From contig NZ_BMQA01000053.1 in assembly GCF_014647875.1 (NCBI RefSeq), positions 1 to 44,857 on the forward strand: a stretch of 44,857 nucleotides of DNA, given 5' to 3'. The notes beneath the pieces are model-generated. The model did not search any database. It saw nothing but the letters and a program-made list of their open reading frames with translations, and had not been told where the DNA came from. Position 1 is the first letter of the stretch. Every line of letters starts with the position of its first letter. This stretch comes from Streptomyces brasiliensis (GTDB lineage Bacteria; Actinomycetota; Actinomycetes; Streptomycetales; Streptomycetaceae). The translations under genes were made by a program, and so were the position numbers. Positions 14,024-22,516 of this stretch are shown piece by piece.

Positions 14024-14572
14024 TCAGGAGCGGGACAGGACGCCGGCGCAGTCACACCAGGCCGGTTCGGTCAGGAGGCTGCGGAAGCGGGTGAAGAGGG
14101 CGAGCAGGTCGGGACCGTATCGCTCCCTGAAGGCAGCGCTCTCGTCGGCGAGGTCGAGTTCGTTGGCGGCGGTGAGCTCGGCGAAGTCGGGGAGCAGACG
14201 GGGAGCGGGGAACCGGGTGCGCTCACCCGTGAAGCGGTCGTGGAAGGGCGAGCCGGCGTCCGTGAGGGTCGGGTAGGTGGCCTTCCGGTCGCAGCTCGCG
14301 TAGACGTACACGATCGTCTCGGCCTCCGTCCCGATCACTGCCGCGAGTTCGCCGCGGCGGGCCGGCGTGAGCAGGCCGGTCGGGAAGCCGTCGGTGCCGT
14401 ACGCGGCGTGGCAGAGGCCGGCGAGTTGGAGAGCGGGGCGTGCGCCCCAGCCGGCGAGGCGGGCGCGGACGCGCAGGAGGTGGGCGAGGAGGGTGCCGCC
14501 CGGGTGGGGGACGGCGTCGGCGCCGAACTGCCGCAGGAACGCCTCGGCTTGGGCGACGGGGTCTCCGGACAC
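14024..14572 (-). CDS. DUF6817-like (HD-type) conserved hypothetical protein (182 aa)
   Basis: I chose GTG 14572 because GGGAGGAGG lies about ten bases upstream; GTG at 14632 is a longer alternative. The sequence FLRQFGADAVPHPGGTLLAHLLRV, followed by LQLAGLCHAAYGTDGF, is a His-rich pattern typical of an HD-like metal-dependent fold and matches the DUF6817 family as I remember it. It has no membrane segment. The substrate is unknown. It ends four bases after the convergent azlD and is divergent from the LysR regulator, which may control it. Confidence 0.75.
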   Translation of the reverse strand: MSGDPVAQAEAFLRQFGADAVPHPGGTLLAHLLRVRARLAGWGARPALQLAGLCHAAYGTDGFPTGLLTPARRGELAAVIGTEAETIVYVYASCDRKATYPTLTDAGSPFHDRFTGERTRFPAPRLLPDFAELTAANELDLADESAAFRERYGPDLLALFTRFRSLLTEPAWCDCAGVLSRS

Positions 14573-14728
14573 GGCGTCGGGGCCTCCTCCCTGTGGTCGG
14601 TGACATGCGGTCGGCACCCGCTCCGACGCCACCCCCGCGCTGGTCCGGACAACGGCGGGAGCGGGTGGAGCGGGTTGCCGCCTGGGCCCTGCCAGAGATC
14701 GTCGTGCAGGCTTCGAGTCGAGTCAATC

Positions 14729-14753
14729 CTTGGGATTTGTCGCCAACCCCAAG
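14729..14753. promoter_or_regulatory. LysR-type interrupted palindrome between divergent genes
   Basis: CTTGGG (14729-14734), 13 bases, then CCCAAG (14748-14753), an interrupted palindrome of the kind bound by LysR regulators. It lies 17 bp before the LysR start and 157 bp before the divergent DUF6817-like gene. A TAGCTT hexamer (14757-14762) seven bases before the GTG could be a -10 element. Confidence 0.45.
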
Positions 14754-14769
14754 TGTTAGCTTGGAGGTT

Positions 14770-15672
14770 GTGACGCTCGACGATCTGCGTGTGTTCGTGG
14801 CGGTGTGCCGGGCCGGGAGCCTCAGTGCGGTGGCCCGGGACCTCGGGTGCACGCAGTCGGCGGTGAGCCAGCACGTGAAGCGGCTGGAGCGGGAGACGGG
14901 TGTCGCGCTGCTGGAGAGGCAGTCCCGCGGGGTGCTGCCGACCCCGGCGGGGCGGCTCCTCGAGGCCGCGGCGGCCGAGGGCATCTCCGGGCTCGACCTG
15001 GCCGTACGACGGCTGCGGGACCTGGTCGACGGTCACGACGGGTACGTGCGTGTGGCGACCGGGGCGACGACGGTACGGCACTTCATGTCGGACGCGGTGG
15101 TCACCTTCCGCCGTCGGCATCCCCAAGTCAACCTGGAGTTCCGGACGGTCAGTTCGGGCCGCGGCAGCTTCGATGCGCTGGCCGACGGGACGCTCGACCT
15201 GGCCTGGATCACGCTCGGTCCGCCGGTGCGCGGGATCGAACAGCGGGCGGTGGTCGAACTGCCCTGGGTGCTGGCGGTGCGGGCGGACGACCCACTGGCC
15301 GGACGGCCGCGGCTGGAGGCCGGGGAGTTGAAGGACGTACGCCTGATCCGGCTGCCGCCCAACTCTGCGTCGTCGGCCCATCTGGAGGCCGCGTGCGCCG
15401 AGTCGGGGGTGCGGTTCGCCTACGACACGAGCGTCGCCGACTGGGACACGGCACTGCTGCTGGCGGAACTGGGAGTGGGGCGTGCGGTGGTGCCGGCCCT
15501 CCCGGGCCTGACCGTGCCCGGCACCGGCGAACTGCGGCTGATCCCCCTCCCCGGGCTGCGCCCCCTGCCGGTCGGCTGGGCGGTGCGCCGCTGGGACGCG
15601 CTCAGCCCACCGGTGCGGGCCTTCGCCGACCATGTGGTGGAAGGGCGGGCGAGGGGGTTCGGGCCTCGTTGA
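14770..15672 (+). CDS. LysR-family transcriptional regulator (300 aa)
   Basis: N-terminal winged helix-turn-helix: LRVFVAVCRAGSLSAVARDLGCTQSAVSQHVKRLE is the classic LysR DNA-binding motif at residues 5-40. The C-terminal ligand-binding domain (about 90-295) has two lobes. GTG 14770 gives the usual LysR beginning (TLDDLRVF); GGAGG lies only two bases before it, so translation may instead be leaderless. Regulators of this family usually act on their own promoter and the divergent gene. The 3' end overlaps the convergent DUF1330 gene by 71 bp. Effector unknown. Confidence 0.93.
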   Translation: MTLDDLRVFVAVCRAGSLSAVARDLGCTQSAVSQHVKRLERETGVALLERQSRGVLPTPAGRLLEAAAAEGISGLDLAVRRLRDLVDGHDGYVRVATGATTVRHFMSDAVVTFRRRHPQVNLEFRTVSSGRGSFDALADGTLDLAWITLGPPVRGIEQRAVVELPWVLAVRADDPLAGRPRLEAGELKDVRLIRLPPNSASSAHLEAACAESGVRFAYDTSVADWDTALLLAELGVGRAVVPALPGLTVPGTGELRLIPLPGLRPLPVGWAVRRWDALSPPVRAFADHVVEGRARGFGPR

Positions 15673-16027
15673 AGGGTGCCCACTCGGCAGGCAGTGCCTC
15701 CCGCAGGGCCTTCGCCGTGGTCGCGGGGTCGTAGCCCTCCGGGACGCCCTCGACCAGGATGATGTCGCCCTCGCTGTGGCGGGAGCGGAGGGGGGCGATC
15801 TGCTGGTACGCCGGGGAGTCCCACCAGGCGCGGGCCTCCGTGATGCCGGGGAAACCGATCACCACCACGTGGCCCGGCCACGTGCCCTCCCTCACCTCGT
15901 GCTGCGTGCCGTGGACGAGGAAGCGGCCGCCGTACGGCTCGAAGGTGGCCGTGATGCGATCGATGTACTCGGCGATCTCCGGGTGCGGGGCGGCCTCCCG
16001 GAGGTGGGCGATGGCGTAGGCGGTCAT
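15602..16027 (-). CDS. DUF1330 domain protein (141 aa)
   Basis: A small dimeric alpha-beta barrel-type domain of the DUF1330 family: AYAIAHLREAAPHPEIAEYI at the start and the segment VVIGFPGITEARAWWDSPAYQQIAPLR are characteristic. The family's usual length is about 95-100, so the last 40 residues are an extension rich in Pro/Arg that overlaps the convergent LysR gene. GAAGGGAAG precedes the ATG at 16027. No reaction is established for the family. Confidence 0.88.
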   Translation of the reverse strand: MTAYAIAHLREAAPHPEIAEYIDRITATFEPYGGRFLVHGTQHEVREGTWPGHVVVIGFPGITEARAWWDSPAYQQIAPLRSRHSEGDIILVEGVPEGYDPATTAKALREALPAEWAPFNEARTPSPALPPHGRRRPAPVG

Positions 16028-16114
16028 GGCGGCTTCCCTTCGGGGCGGCGGGCTGTCCCTGTGCGTCGATCGTCACACGCTCCCGCGGCCCGATCGATTA
16101 CCAGCGACGTAAGT

Positions 16115-16133
16115 CCGGCCACAGCACTAGTCG
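16115..16133 (-). repeat. 19-bp dispersed repeat, copy 2 (contains the acyl-CoA synthetase stop codon)
   Basis: Exact copy of CCGGCCACAGCACTAGTCG found at 9250-9268. It again supplies the Asp-TAG end of a minus-strand gene. There is no complementary arm nearby, so this copy cannot form the hairpin seen at the first site. Confidence 0.85.
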
Positions 16134-18073
16134 CCGTACAGCTCCTCCACCACCCCCGCGAAGTCCCGCATGATCTGGGTCCTGCGCAGTTTCATCGACG
16201 GGGTCAGATGGCCCGCCTCCTCCATGAAGTCGACCGGGAGGATCGCGAACTTCCTGATCGACTCGGGACGGGAGACCATGCGGTTGGCCTCGTCCACCGC
16301 TCGTTGCAGGATCGCCGTCAGATCGGGGTCGTCGACCAGGAGTTCCGGGGGGACCGGGTGCTTGCCGTTCATCTGGCGCCAGTGGGTGATGCCGTCGATG
16401 TCCAGGGTGAACAGGGCGGTGACGTAGGGGCGGGCGTCGCCGACGAGCATGCACTGGGAGATCAGCGGGTGCGCGCGGAGCCAGTTCTCCATGGGGGCCG
16501 GGGCCACCGACTTGCCGCCGGCCGTGATGAGCAGTTCCTTCTTGCGGCCGGTGATGGTGAGGTAGCCCTCGTCGTCGAATTCGCCGATGTCCCCCGTCGG
16601 CAGCCAGCCGTCCCGGGTCGCGGGGACCACTCCGCCCGCCGCCGGATCCCAGTAGCCGCGCAGGACGTGTTCGCCGCCGACGAAGATCTCGCCGTCCGCC
16701 GCGATGCGGACCTTCGTGCCGGGCAGTGGCCAACCGACCGTGCCCAGACGGGGTTTGAGGGGTGGGGTGACCGTGGAGGCGCCGGTCGTCTCCGTGAGGC
16801 CGTAGCCCTCGAAGATCTCGATGCCCGCCCCGGCGTAGAAGGCGCCGAGCCGGCGGCCGAGCGGTGAGCCGCCGCAGATGGCGTACTTGACGTGGCCGCC
16901 CATGGCGTTGCGGATACGGCGGTAGACCAGCGGATCGAAGAAGCCGCGGGCCGTGCGCAGGGCGCGGCCCGGGCCGTGACCGGTGCCGGTCTGGCGGGCC
17001 TCCAGTGCCTCGCCGTAGCGGATGGCCACCGAGGCGGCGCGGTCGAAGGACGAGACGCGGCCGCCCTTCTCCGCCTTGGCACGCGCGGAGTTGAAGACCT
17101 TCTCCAGCATGTACGGGATGGTCACCAGACACGTCGGCTGGAAGGCGGCCAGGTCGGGCAGCAGGTCCTCGGCCTTGATGCTGGGGGCGTGGCCGAGCCG
17201 TACCCGGGCCCGGACGCACGCGATCGCGACCATGCGGCCGAAGACGTGGGACATCGGCAGGAAGAGGAGGACCGACGGCTCCTCGCTCGTCCTCGTCTTG
17301 AAGATCGGGTAGAGGAGTTCGATCGCGTTGTCGACCTCGGCGAAGAAGTTGCCGTGCGAGAGGGCGCAGCCCTTGGGGCGGCCTGTCGTTCCGGAGGTGT
17401 AGATGAGGGTGGCGAGGGTGTCCGGGCCCAGCATGCCCCGGCGTACGGCGACTTCGGACTCCGGGACGTCGGTCGTGCCGAGTTCGGCGAGCCGCTTCAC
17501 GTGGTCCTTCTCCATGACCCACAGGTGCCGCAGGTCGGGGAGGTGCTGGAGTTCGGGGCCGATGGCGGCCGCCTGGCCCGCCGTCTCCGTCACCAGGGCG
17601 ACCGCGCCCGAGTCCTGGAGGATCCAGCGGGTCTGGAAGACGGACGAGGTGGGGTAGATCGGCACCGTCACCAGGCCGGCCGCCCAGGCCGCGAAGTCGA
17701 GGAGGGTCCACTCGTAGGTGGTGCGGGCCATGACGGCGACCCGGTCGCCGGGGACCAGCCCCTCGGCGATCAGGCCCTTGGAGACCGCGAGCACCTCTTC
17801 CGCGAACCGCGTCGCCGTCACGTCCTCCCAACGACCCGCCCCCGTACGGCGGCTGAGGACGACCGCCCCCGGATCCTGCTCCGCGTTGTCGAACGGCAGG
17901 TCGGCCAGCGACCCGTGCTTCACCGGCGGCGCGAACGGCGGTACGGACACCTCCCGGACCGACCCGCTCAATCGCTGGATCGCGGGTTCGACGAGGATCG
18001 GCAGACCGTCGTAGTCGACGGCCGAGACCGTGGCCCCGGTGGAGACATGAGCGGTCGGGTACGGGGTGGACAC
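16127..18073 (-). CDS. Long-chain fatty acid--CoA ligase, AMP-forming (648 aa)
   Basis: Activates fatty acids to acyl-CoA through an acyl-adenylate. The phosphate-binding loop YTSGTTGRPKG is at 225-235, GYGLTETTG at 423-431, the TGD motif at 493-495, and the hinge and C-terminal motif GRKKELLITAGGKSVAP at 509-525. Length is that of the FadD15/long-chain group. It starts at GTG 18073, with AGGAG about nine bases before. It lies downstream of the thiolase on the same strand after a 209-bp gap, so it can supply acyl-CoA to the thiolase/FabG/MaoC set. Membrane association is usual for the family, but no signal or helix is evident. Confidence 0.95.
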   Translation of the reverse strand: MSTPYPTAHVSTGATVSAVDYDGLPILVEPAIQRLSGSVREVSVPPFAPPVKHGSLADLPFDNAEQDPGAVVLSRRTGAGRWEDVTATRFAEEVLAVSKGLIAEGLVPGDRVAVMARTTYEWTLLDFAAWAAGLVTVPIYPTSSVFQTRWILQDSGAVALVTETAGQAAAIGPELQHLPDLRHLWVMEKDHVKRLAELGTTDVPESEVAVRRGMLGPDTLATLIYTSGTTGRPKGCALSHGNFFAEVDNAIELLYPIFKTRTSEEPSVLLFLPMSHVFGRMVAIACVRARVRLGHAPSIKAEDLLPDLAAFQPTCLVTIPYMLEKVFNSARAKAEKGGRVSSFDRAASVAIRYGEALEARQTGTGHGPGRALRTARGFFDPLVYRRIRNAMGGHVKYAICGGSPLGRRLGAFYAGAGIEIFEGYGLTETTGASTVTPPLKPRLGTVGWPLPGTKVRIAADGEIFVGGEHVLRGYWDPAAGGVVPATRDGWLPTGDIGEFDDEGYLTITGRKKELLITAGGKSVAPAPMENWLRAHPLISQCMLVGDARPYVTALFTLDIDGITHWRQMNGKHPVPPELLVDDPDLTAILQRAVDEANRMVSRPESIRKFAILPVDFMEEAGHLTPSMKLRRTQIMRDFAGVVEELYGD

Positions 18074-18282
18074 GGGGGCGGCTCCTAGAGCGTGCAGCTG
18101 CGAACTGCTTGCTGCATGACGTACGTGCCTCGGACACCGAGGCGTTCACCGGTAGCGGCCGCGGCGGGGAGTTACCGGCAGTCAGGCACGCGATCGTACG
18201 GCCCCGCTGTGGTGGGGGTGTGCGGTTTCGGGGAGGGGACGGGGACGGATGTGTGCAACATCGGCGGTTACGTGAGGAACGT

Positions 18283-19569
18283 TCACGTTCGCTCCAGGAT
18301 CGCCGTCACGCCCTGGCCGCCGGCCGCGCAGATCGAGATCAACCCCCGTGCAGGGCCGTCCCGTTCGGCCAACAGCTTGGCCAGCGTCGCCACGATCCGG
18401 GCTCCGGTCGCGGCGAAGGGGTGGCCGGTGGCGAGCGAGGAGCCCGCCACGTTGAGGCGGGCCCGGTCCACCGGTGCCAGCCCTCGCTTCTCCCAGGCCG
18501 CCAGCGTGGCCAGCACCTGGGACGCGAACGCCTCGTGGATCTCGACGAGGTCGAAGTCCTCCAGGCCGAGACCGGCCCGCTCCAGCATCCGCGGCACCGC
18601 GTGCGCCGGCGCCATCAGCAGGCCGTCCGCACCGCCCTCGACATCACCGTGCACGAAGTCCACGGCCGCCGTCTCGTACACCGTGAGGTGCGCCAGCGGC
18701 TCCAGGCCCCGCTCCGCCGCCCACTCCTCGGAGGCGACGAGGACCAGCGCCGCTCCGTCCGTGAGCGGGGTCGAATTGCCCGCCGTCATCGTGGGGCCGG
18801 GGGCGTCGGTGCCGAACACCGGCTTCAGGGCGGCCAGTTTCTCCACCGTCGAGCCCGGACGGAGGTTCTGGTCGCGGGCCAGGCCGCGGAAGGGGATCAC
18901 CAGGTCCTGGAAGAAGCCCCGCTCGTACGCCGCCGCAAGGCGCTGGTGGCTCGTCGCCGCCAGCTCGTCCTGGGCCTCCCGCGTGATTCCCCAGGCCCGT
19001 GCCGTCACCGCCGCGTGCTCGCCCATCGACAGTCCGGTGCGCGGCTCGGCGTTGCGCGGGATGTCGGGGACGAGATGGCCGGGCCGGACCTTCGCGAACG
19101 CCCTCACACGGCCCGCGAACGACTTCGCCCGCCTGGCCTCCAGGAGGATGCGGCGCAGGTCGTCGTTGACGCCCAGCGGTGCATCGCTCGCGGTGTCCGC
19201 GCCGCCCGCGATCGCCGCCTCGGTCTGGCCGAGGGCGATCTTGTTGGCGGCGGCGACGACCGCCTGGAGTCCGGTGCCGCAGGCCTGCTGGATGTCGTAC
19301 GCGGGGGTGCGCGCGTCGAGCTTCGAGCCGAGGACGGTCTCGCGGGCCAGATTGAAGTCCCGGCTGTGCTTGAGGACCGCCCCGGCCACGAACTCGCCGA
19401 CCGCGCCCGGGGTTTCGAGTCCGTACCGCTCCACCAGGCCGTCCAGGGCCGCGGTGAGCATCTCCTGGTCGGAGGCGGTGGCGTAGGGGCCGTCGGAGCG
19501 GGCGAACGGGATACGCGTGCCGCCGATCACCGCGACGCGGCGGGTCCGCGGGGGCTCCAGGGGACTCAT
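18283..19569 (-). CDS. Acetyl-CoA acyltransferase (thiolase), FadA2/FadI-like (428 aa)
   Basis: Carries out thiolytic cleavage of 3-ketoacyl-CoA or the reverse condensation. The nucleophile is Cys97 in QQACGTGLQ; HEAF (345-348), GHP (382-384) and the second catalytic Cys414 in CAAGGQG are all present. I chose ATG 19569, preceded by GGAGGAG, rather than the GTG at 19593, which lies seven bases from the operator. It is divergent from the two-domain FabG gene, with two palindromic operators between them. The order thiolase / FabG / MaoC is that of mycobacterial fadA2-fabG4-htdX (established for M. tuberculosis Rv0243-Rv0241c), supporting a shared fatty-acyl role. Confidence 0.93.
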   Translation of the reverse strand: MSPLEPPRTRRVAVIGGTRIPFARSDGPYATASDQEMLTAALDGLVERYGLETPGAVGEFVAGAVLKHSRDFNLARETVLGSKLDARTPAYDIQQACGTGLQAVVAAANKIALGQTEAAIAGGADTASDAPLGVNDDLRRILLEARRAKSFAGRVRAFAKVRPGHLVPDIPRNAEPRTGLSMGEHAAVTARAWGITREAQDELAATSHQRLAAAYERGFFQDLVIPFRGLARDQNLRPGSTVEKLAALKPVFGTDAPGPTMTAGNSTPLTDGAALVLVASEEWAAERGLEPLAHLTVYETAAVDFVHGDVEGGADGLLMAPAHAVPRMLERAGLGLEDFDLVEIHEAFASQVLATLAAWEKRGLAPVDRARLNVAGSSLATGHPFAATGARIVATLAKLLAERDGPARGLISICAAGGQGVTAILERT

Positions 19570-19599
19570 CTCGACCTGCTCCTCCACCGTCACGTAGGA

Positions 19600-19628
19600 T
19601 TACCTCCGGTAACCTTACTCCAGAGTAA
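19600..19628. promoter_or_regulatory. Two adjacent palindromic operators between thiolase and FabG genes
   Basis: TTACC-TCC-GGTAA (19600-19612) and TTACTC-CA-GAGTAA (19615-19628) are both palindromes of the form TTAC...GTAA, with centres about 15-16 bp apart. They lie between the divergent starts, so one regulator could control both. The TetR gene downstream of the MaoC gene is the natural candidate. Confidence 0.65.
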
Positions 19629-19671
19629 GCAGACCGGGCACTACGCCCGAACCCCCGTGGGAGTTCCCGAC

Positions 19672-20973
19672 ATGGCCGACCGCTATCTCAGCCTCACCGG
19701 CACCGCGCCGGGCCGCTTCCTGGCCCGCAGGCTCGGCCTGCCGCAGCCCGCGCAGCTGAAGCGCTGGTCGGCCGAAGCCCCCGCACTCGCGGGCGACTTG
19801 CTGCACCTCACGGCCGGCAAGTCCGACCTCGACCTCACTCCCGTCCTTGACCGTACGGGGCTCACACGCGGCGAGAACCAGCCCGCGGCCGTCGTCCTCG
19901 ACGCCACCGGAGTGCGTGACGTCGACACCCTCGCCGAGGTGCACGCTGCCCTCCACCCCGTCGTACGGTCCGTCGCCACGAGTGGCCGCGTCCTGGTCCT
20001 CGGCTCCCCGCTCGACCCCGCCGACCACCATCAGTCCGCCGCGCAGCAGGCCCTGGAGGGCTTCACGCGCTCGCTCGGCAAGGAGATCGGCCGGGGCAGG
20101 ACCGTCAACCTCCTCCGGCTCACCGACGCGACCGCCGCCGAGTCCACCCTCCGCTTCCTGCTCTCCCCCAGGTCCGCCTACGTCAGCGGACAGATGATCT
20201 GTATCGACGCGGGCGAGGTCACCGCCCCCGCCGACTGGGACCGCCCCCTCGCCGGGCGCACCGCCCTGGTCACCGGCGCCGCGCGCGGCATCGGCGAGGC
20301 GGTCGCCGAGACGCTGGCCAGGGACGGCGCCCATGTCGTCGTCCTGGACGTACCGGCCGACGAGCCCGACGCCCGCGGGGTCGCCGAACGGCTCGGCGGC
20401 ACCGCGCTCGCGCTCGACATCACCGCGTCCGACGCCGGTGAGCGCATCGCGGCGGCACTACCCGACGGGCTTGACGTCCTGGTGCACAACGCGGGCATCA
20501 CCCGGGACCGGCGACTGGTCAACATGCCCGGCGATCGCTGGAGTTCGGTGCTGGAGGTCAATCTCGGCAGTGTGCTGCGCACGACGGACGCGCTGCTGGC
20601 GAGCGGTGCTCTGCACTCCGGAGGCCGGATCGTCACCACCGCGTCCATCGCGGGGCTCGCCGGGAACGCGGGGCAGACGAACTACGGCGCGAGCAAGGCT
20701 GGCGTGGCCGGCCTGGTACGGGCGCTCGCTCCCCGGGCGCTCGCCGAGCGCGGGGTGACGGTCAACGCGGTGGCGCCCGGGTTCATCGAGACGCGGATGA
20801 CGGCGGCGATCCCTCTCTTCATCCGGGAGGCGGGACGCCGTATGAACTCCCTCGCCCAGGGCGGTCTGCCCGCCGACGTCGCCGAGACCACCGCCTGGCT
20901 CGCCCACCCGGCCTCCGGCACGGTCAACGGGCAGGTCGTGCGGGTCTGCGGCCAGAGCCTGCTGGGGGCGTGA
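19672..20973 (+). CDS. fabG: 3-oxoacyl-ACP/CoA reductase, high-molecular-weight FabG4-like (433 aa)
   Basis: Start ATG 19672, after GGGAG. The C-terminal half (about 190-433) is a full short-chain dehydrogenase: TGAARGIG at 201-208, NAG at 273-275, catalytic Ser325, Tyr338 and Lys342, and Asn297. The N-terminal half (1-185) is a second, flavodoxin-like Rossmann domain without a complete cofactor motif. This two-domain form is the HMwFabG (FabG4) type described in mycobacteria, which reduces 3-ketoacyl-CoA with NADH. It is translationally coupled to the MaoC hydratase that follows, so ketoreduction and dehydration are probably sequential in one pathway. Confidence 0.95.
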   Translation: MADRYLSLTGTAPGRFLARRLGLPQPAQLKRWSAEAPALAGDLLHLTAGKSDLDLTPVLDRTGLTRGENQPAAVVLDATGVRDVDTLAEVHAALHPVVRSVATSGRVLVLGSPLDPADHHQSAAQQALEGFTRSLGKEIGRGRTVNLLRLTDATAAESTLRFLLSPRSAYVSGQMICIDAGEVTAPADWDRPLAGRTALVTGAARGIGEAVAETLARDGAHVVVLDVPADEPDARGVAERLGGTALALDITASDAGERIAAALPDGLDVLVHNAGITRDRRLVNMPGDRWSSVLEVNLGSVLRTTDALLASGALHSGGRIVTTASIAGLAGNAGQTNYGASKAGVAGLVRALAPRALAERGVTVNAVAPGFIETRMTAAIPLFIREAGRRMNSLAQGGLPADVAETTAWLAHPASGTVNGQVVRVCGQSLLGA

Positions 20974-21848
20974 TGACCCCGGTCACGCTCGCCACCTCCC
21001 CCGCACTCGCGCCGCTCCTGGCCCGCGGCGCCCTGCGCTCCCCCTTCAGACGGCCGGCCCCGGACGCCGGCTTCCCCCGCACCCGCCTGCTGCTGCCGGG
21101 CGTCCGCGTCGACCTGGCCCGGCTGGCCGCTTATGAGCGCGTGTGCGGTTTCGCCTGCGAGGACGACGCGCTCCCCGTCACGTATCCGCACGTCCTGGGC
21201 TTCCCGCTGGCGATGCGTCTGATGAGCGGCCGGGACTTCCCGCTGCCGCTGCTCGGCCTGGTCCACACGTCGATCGAGATCACCCGTCGCGCCGCCCTGC
21301 CGGCCACCGGGGAGTACGAACTCACCGTGCACGTGGCCGGATTGGCGCCGCACCGACGCGGGACCGAGGCCACGGTGGTCACCGAGATGCGGTCCGGCGG
21401 GGACGTCGTATGGGAGTCGACGAGCACGTATCTCGCGCGGCACCGGACGGACGCCCCGGCGGCCGATAGACCCCGCACGGCCCCGGAGCCGCTGCCCCTC
21501 GTCGAGGAGTGGCGTATCGCCGGGGACGTGGGCCGGCGATACGGCGCCGCGTCCGGCGACCGCAACCCCATCCACCTCCACCCGCTCACCGCCCGCCTCT
21601 TCGGCTTCCCCCGTGCCATCGCCCACGGCATGTGGACGGCGGCCCGCTGCCTGGCCGCACACGGAGTGCCCCAAGCGGCGTCGGTCCGGGTGGAGTTCAG
21701 AGCTCCGGTGCTGCTGCCTGGCACGGTGCAGTACACGGCGGACGGCGGGCGCTTCGAACTGCGGGGCGGGATGGGGATCCCCCCGCTCGAGCGAGGCGAG
21801 GGGCGGGGGAGGGTGCACATGACGGGCGAGGTGACCCCGCTCGCCTGA
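20970..21848 (+). CDS. MaoC-family (R)-hydratase/dehydratase, HtdX-like (292 aa)
   Basis: Double hot-dog protein. The second domain has the hydratase-2 motif, ASGDRNPIHLHPLTARLFGFPRAIAHGMWT, running through about residues 191-220, with catalytic Asp and His. The first domain (about 40-150) is degenerate, as in eukaryotic-type and HtdX enzymes. The start is GTG 20970 (GTGA overlap with fabG) or the ATG at 20973. It probably hydrates or dehydrates (R)-3-hydroxyacyl-CoA made by the coupled FabG. It converges on the TetR gene only 14 bp away. Confidence 0.93.
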   Translation: MMTPVTLATSPALAPLLARGALRSPFRRPAPDAGFPRTRLLLPGVRVDLARLAAYERVCGFACEDDALPVTYPHVLGFPLAMRLMSGRDFPLPLLGLVHTSIEITRRAALPATGEYELTVHVAGLAPHRRGTEATVVTEMRSGGDVVWESTSTYLARHRTDAPAADRPRTAPEPLPLVEEWRIAGDVGRRYGAASGDRNPIHLHPLTARLFGFPRAIAHGMWTAARCLAAHGVPQAASVRVEFRAPVLLPGTVQYTADGGRFELRGGMGIPPLERGEGRGRVHMTGEVTPLA

Positions 21849-21862
21849 CGGCCGGGGGGTGT

Positions 21863-22516
21863 CTACGACACCTCGTCGACGGGCGGAGACCAGGGCCGTC
21901 CGTCCATCAGGTTGGACAGGCCCGCCCATGCGAAGTTCATCAGGGTGGACGCTGACTGGCGGGCCGTGGCGCCCGGGGTGGCGTTCGTCCAGGCCGCGAG
22001 GGACTCCGCCGCGCCCACCAGGGCCTCGGCCAGGCCCGCGACCTCCCGCTCCGGCAGGTCCGGGTCGCTGTGAGCCTCGCGGGCCGCGACCACGATCAGC
22101 TCGGTGACGAACGCGACGATCTCCTCGCGCATCGCCCTGACCTCGGCGGCGAAGGGATCACCGTGGGTGCGTGCCTGAAGGTGGAGGACCGACCAGCCGT
22201 CGGGATGCTCGGCGGTGTGCGCGAAGAACGCCTGGAGTCCGTCCCAGAGTTGGCGGTCGGCCGGCAGGTCCGGCCGTACTCCCGTGCGCACGGCCTCCGT
22301 CAGCGCCCGGGCCTCACGACGGATGCACGCCGTGAAGAGGGATTCCTTGGAATTCAGGTACAGATACACCAATGGCTTGGACACGCCCGCCAGTTCGGCG
22401 ATCTCGTCCATCGACGCGGCCATGTACCCGCGCCGCCCGAAGGTCCGCACGGCGGCGTCCAGCATCTGCTGCTCCCGGACCGCCCGCGGCATCCGCTTGG
22501 TCTTCACGGCACCCAT
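21863..22516 (-). CDS. TetR-family transcriptional regulator (217 aa)
   Basis: N-terminal TetR helix-turn-helix at about residues 14-60: MLDAAVRTFGRRGYMAASMDEIAELAGVSKPLVYLYLNSKESLF is the family signature in two adjoining parts. The C-terminal ligand-binding part is helical and acidic. The ATG at 22516 has no ribosome-binding site; a TAGTCT hexamer ends six bases before it, so the mRNA may be leaderless. From its position next to the MaoC gene it is a candidate repressor for the TTAC...GTAA operators at 19600-19628. The ligand would plausibly be an acyl-CoA, which is inference. Confidence 0.93.
   Translation of the reverse strand: MGAVKTKRMPRAVREQQMLDAAVRTFGRRGYMAASMDEIAELAGVSKPLVYLYLNSKESLFTACIRREARALTEAVRTGVRPDLPADRQLWDGLQAFFAHTAEHPDGWSVLHLQARTHGDPFAAEVRAMREEIVAFVTELIVVAAREAHSDPDLPEREVAGLAEALVGAAESLAAWTNATPGATARQSASTLMNFAWAGLSNLMDGRPWSPPVDEVS

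Noticed and set aside
18109..19671. Long upstream extension of the FabG frame
   Set aside because: It is antisense to the thiolase gene and contains no FabG-like sequence; the ATG at 19672 fits the known two-domain protein.
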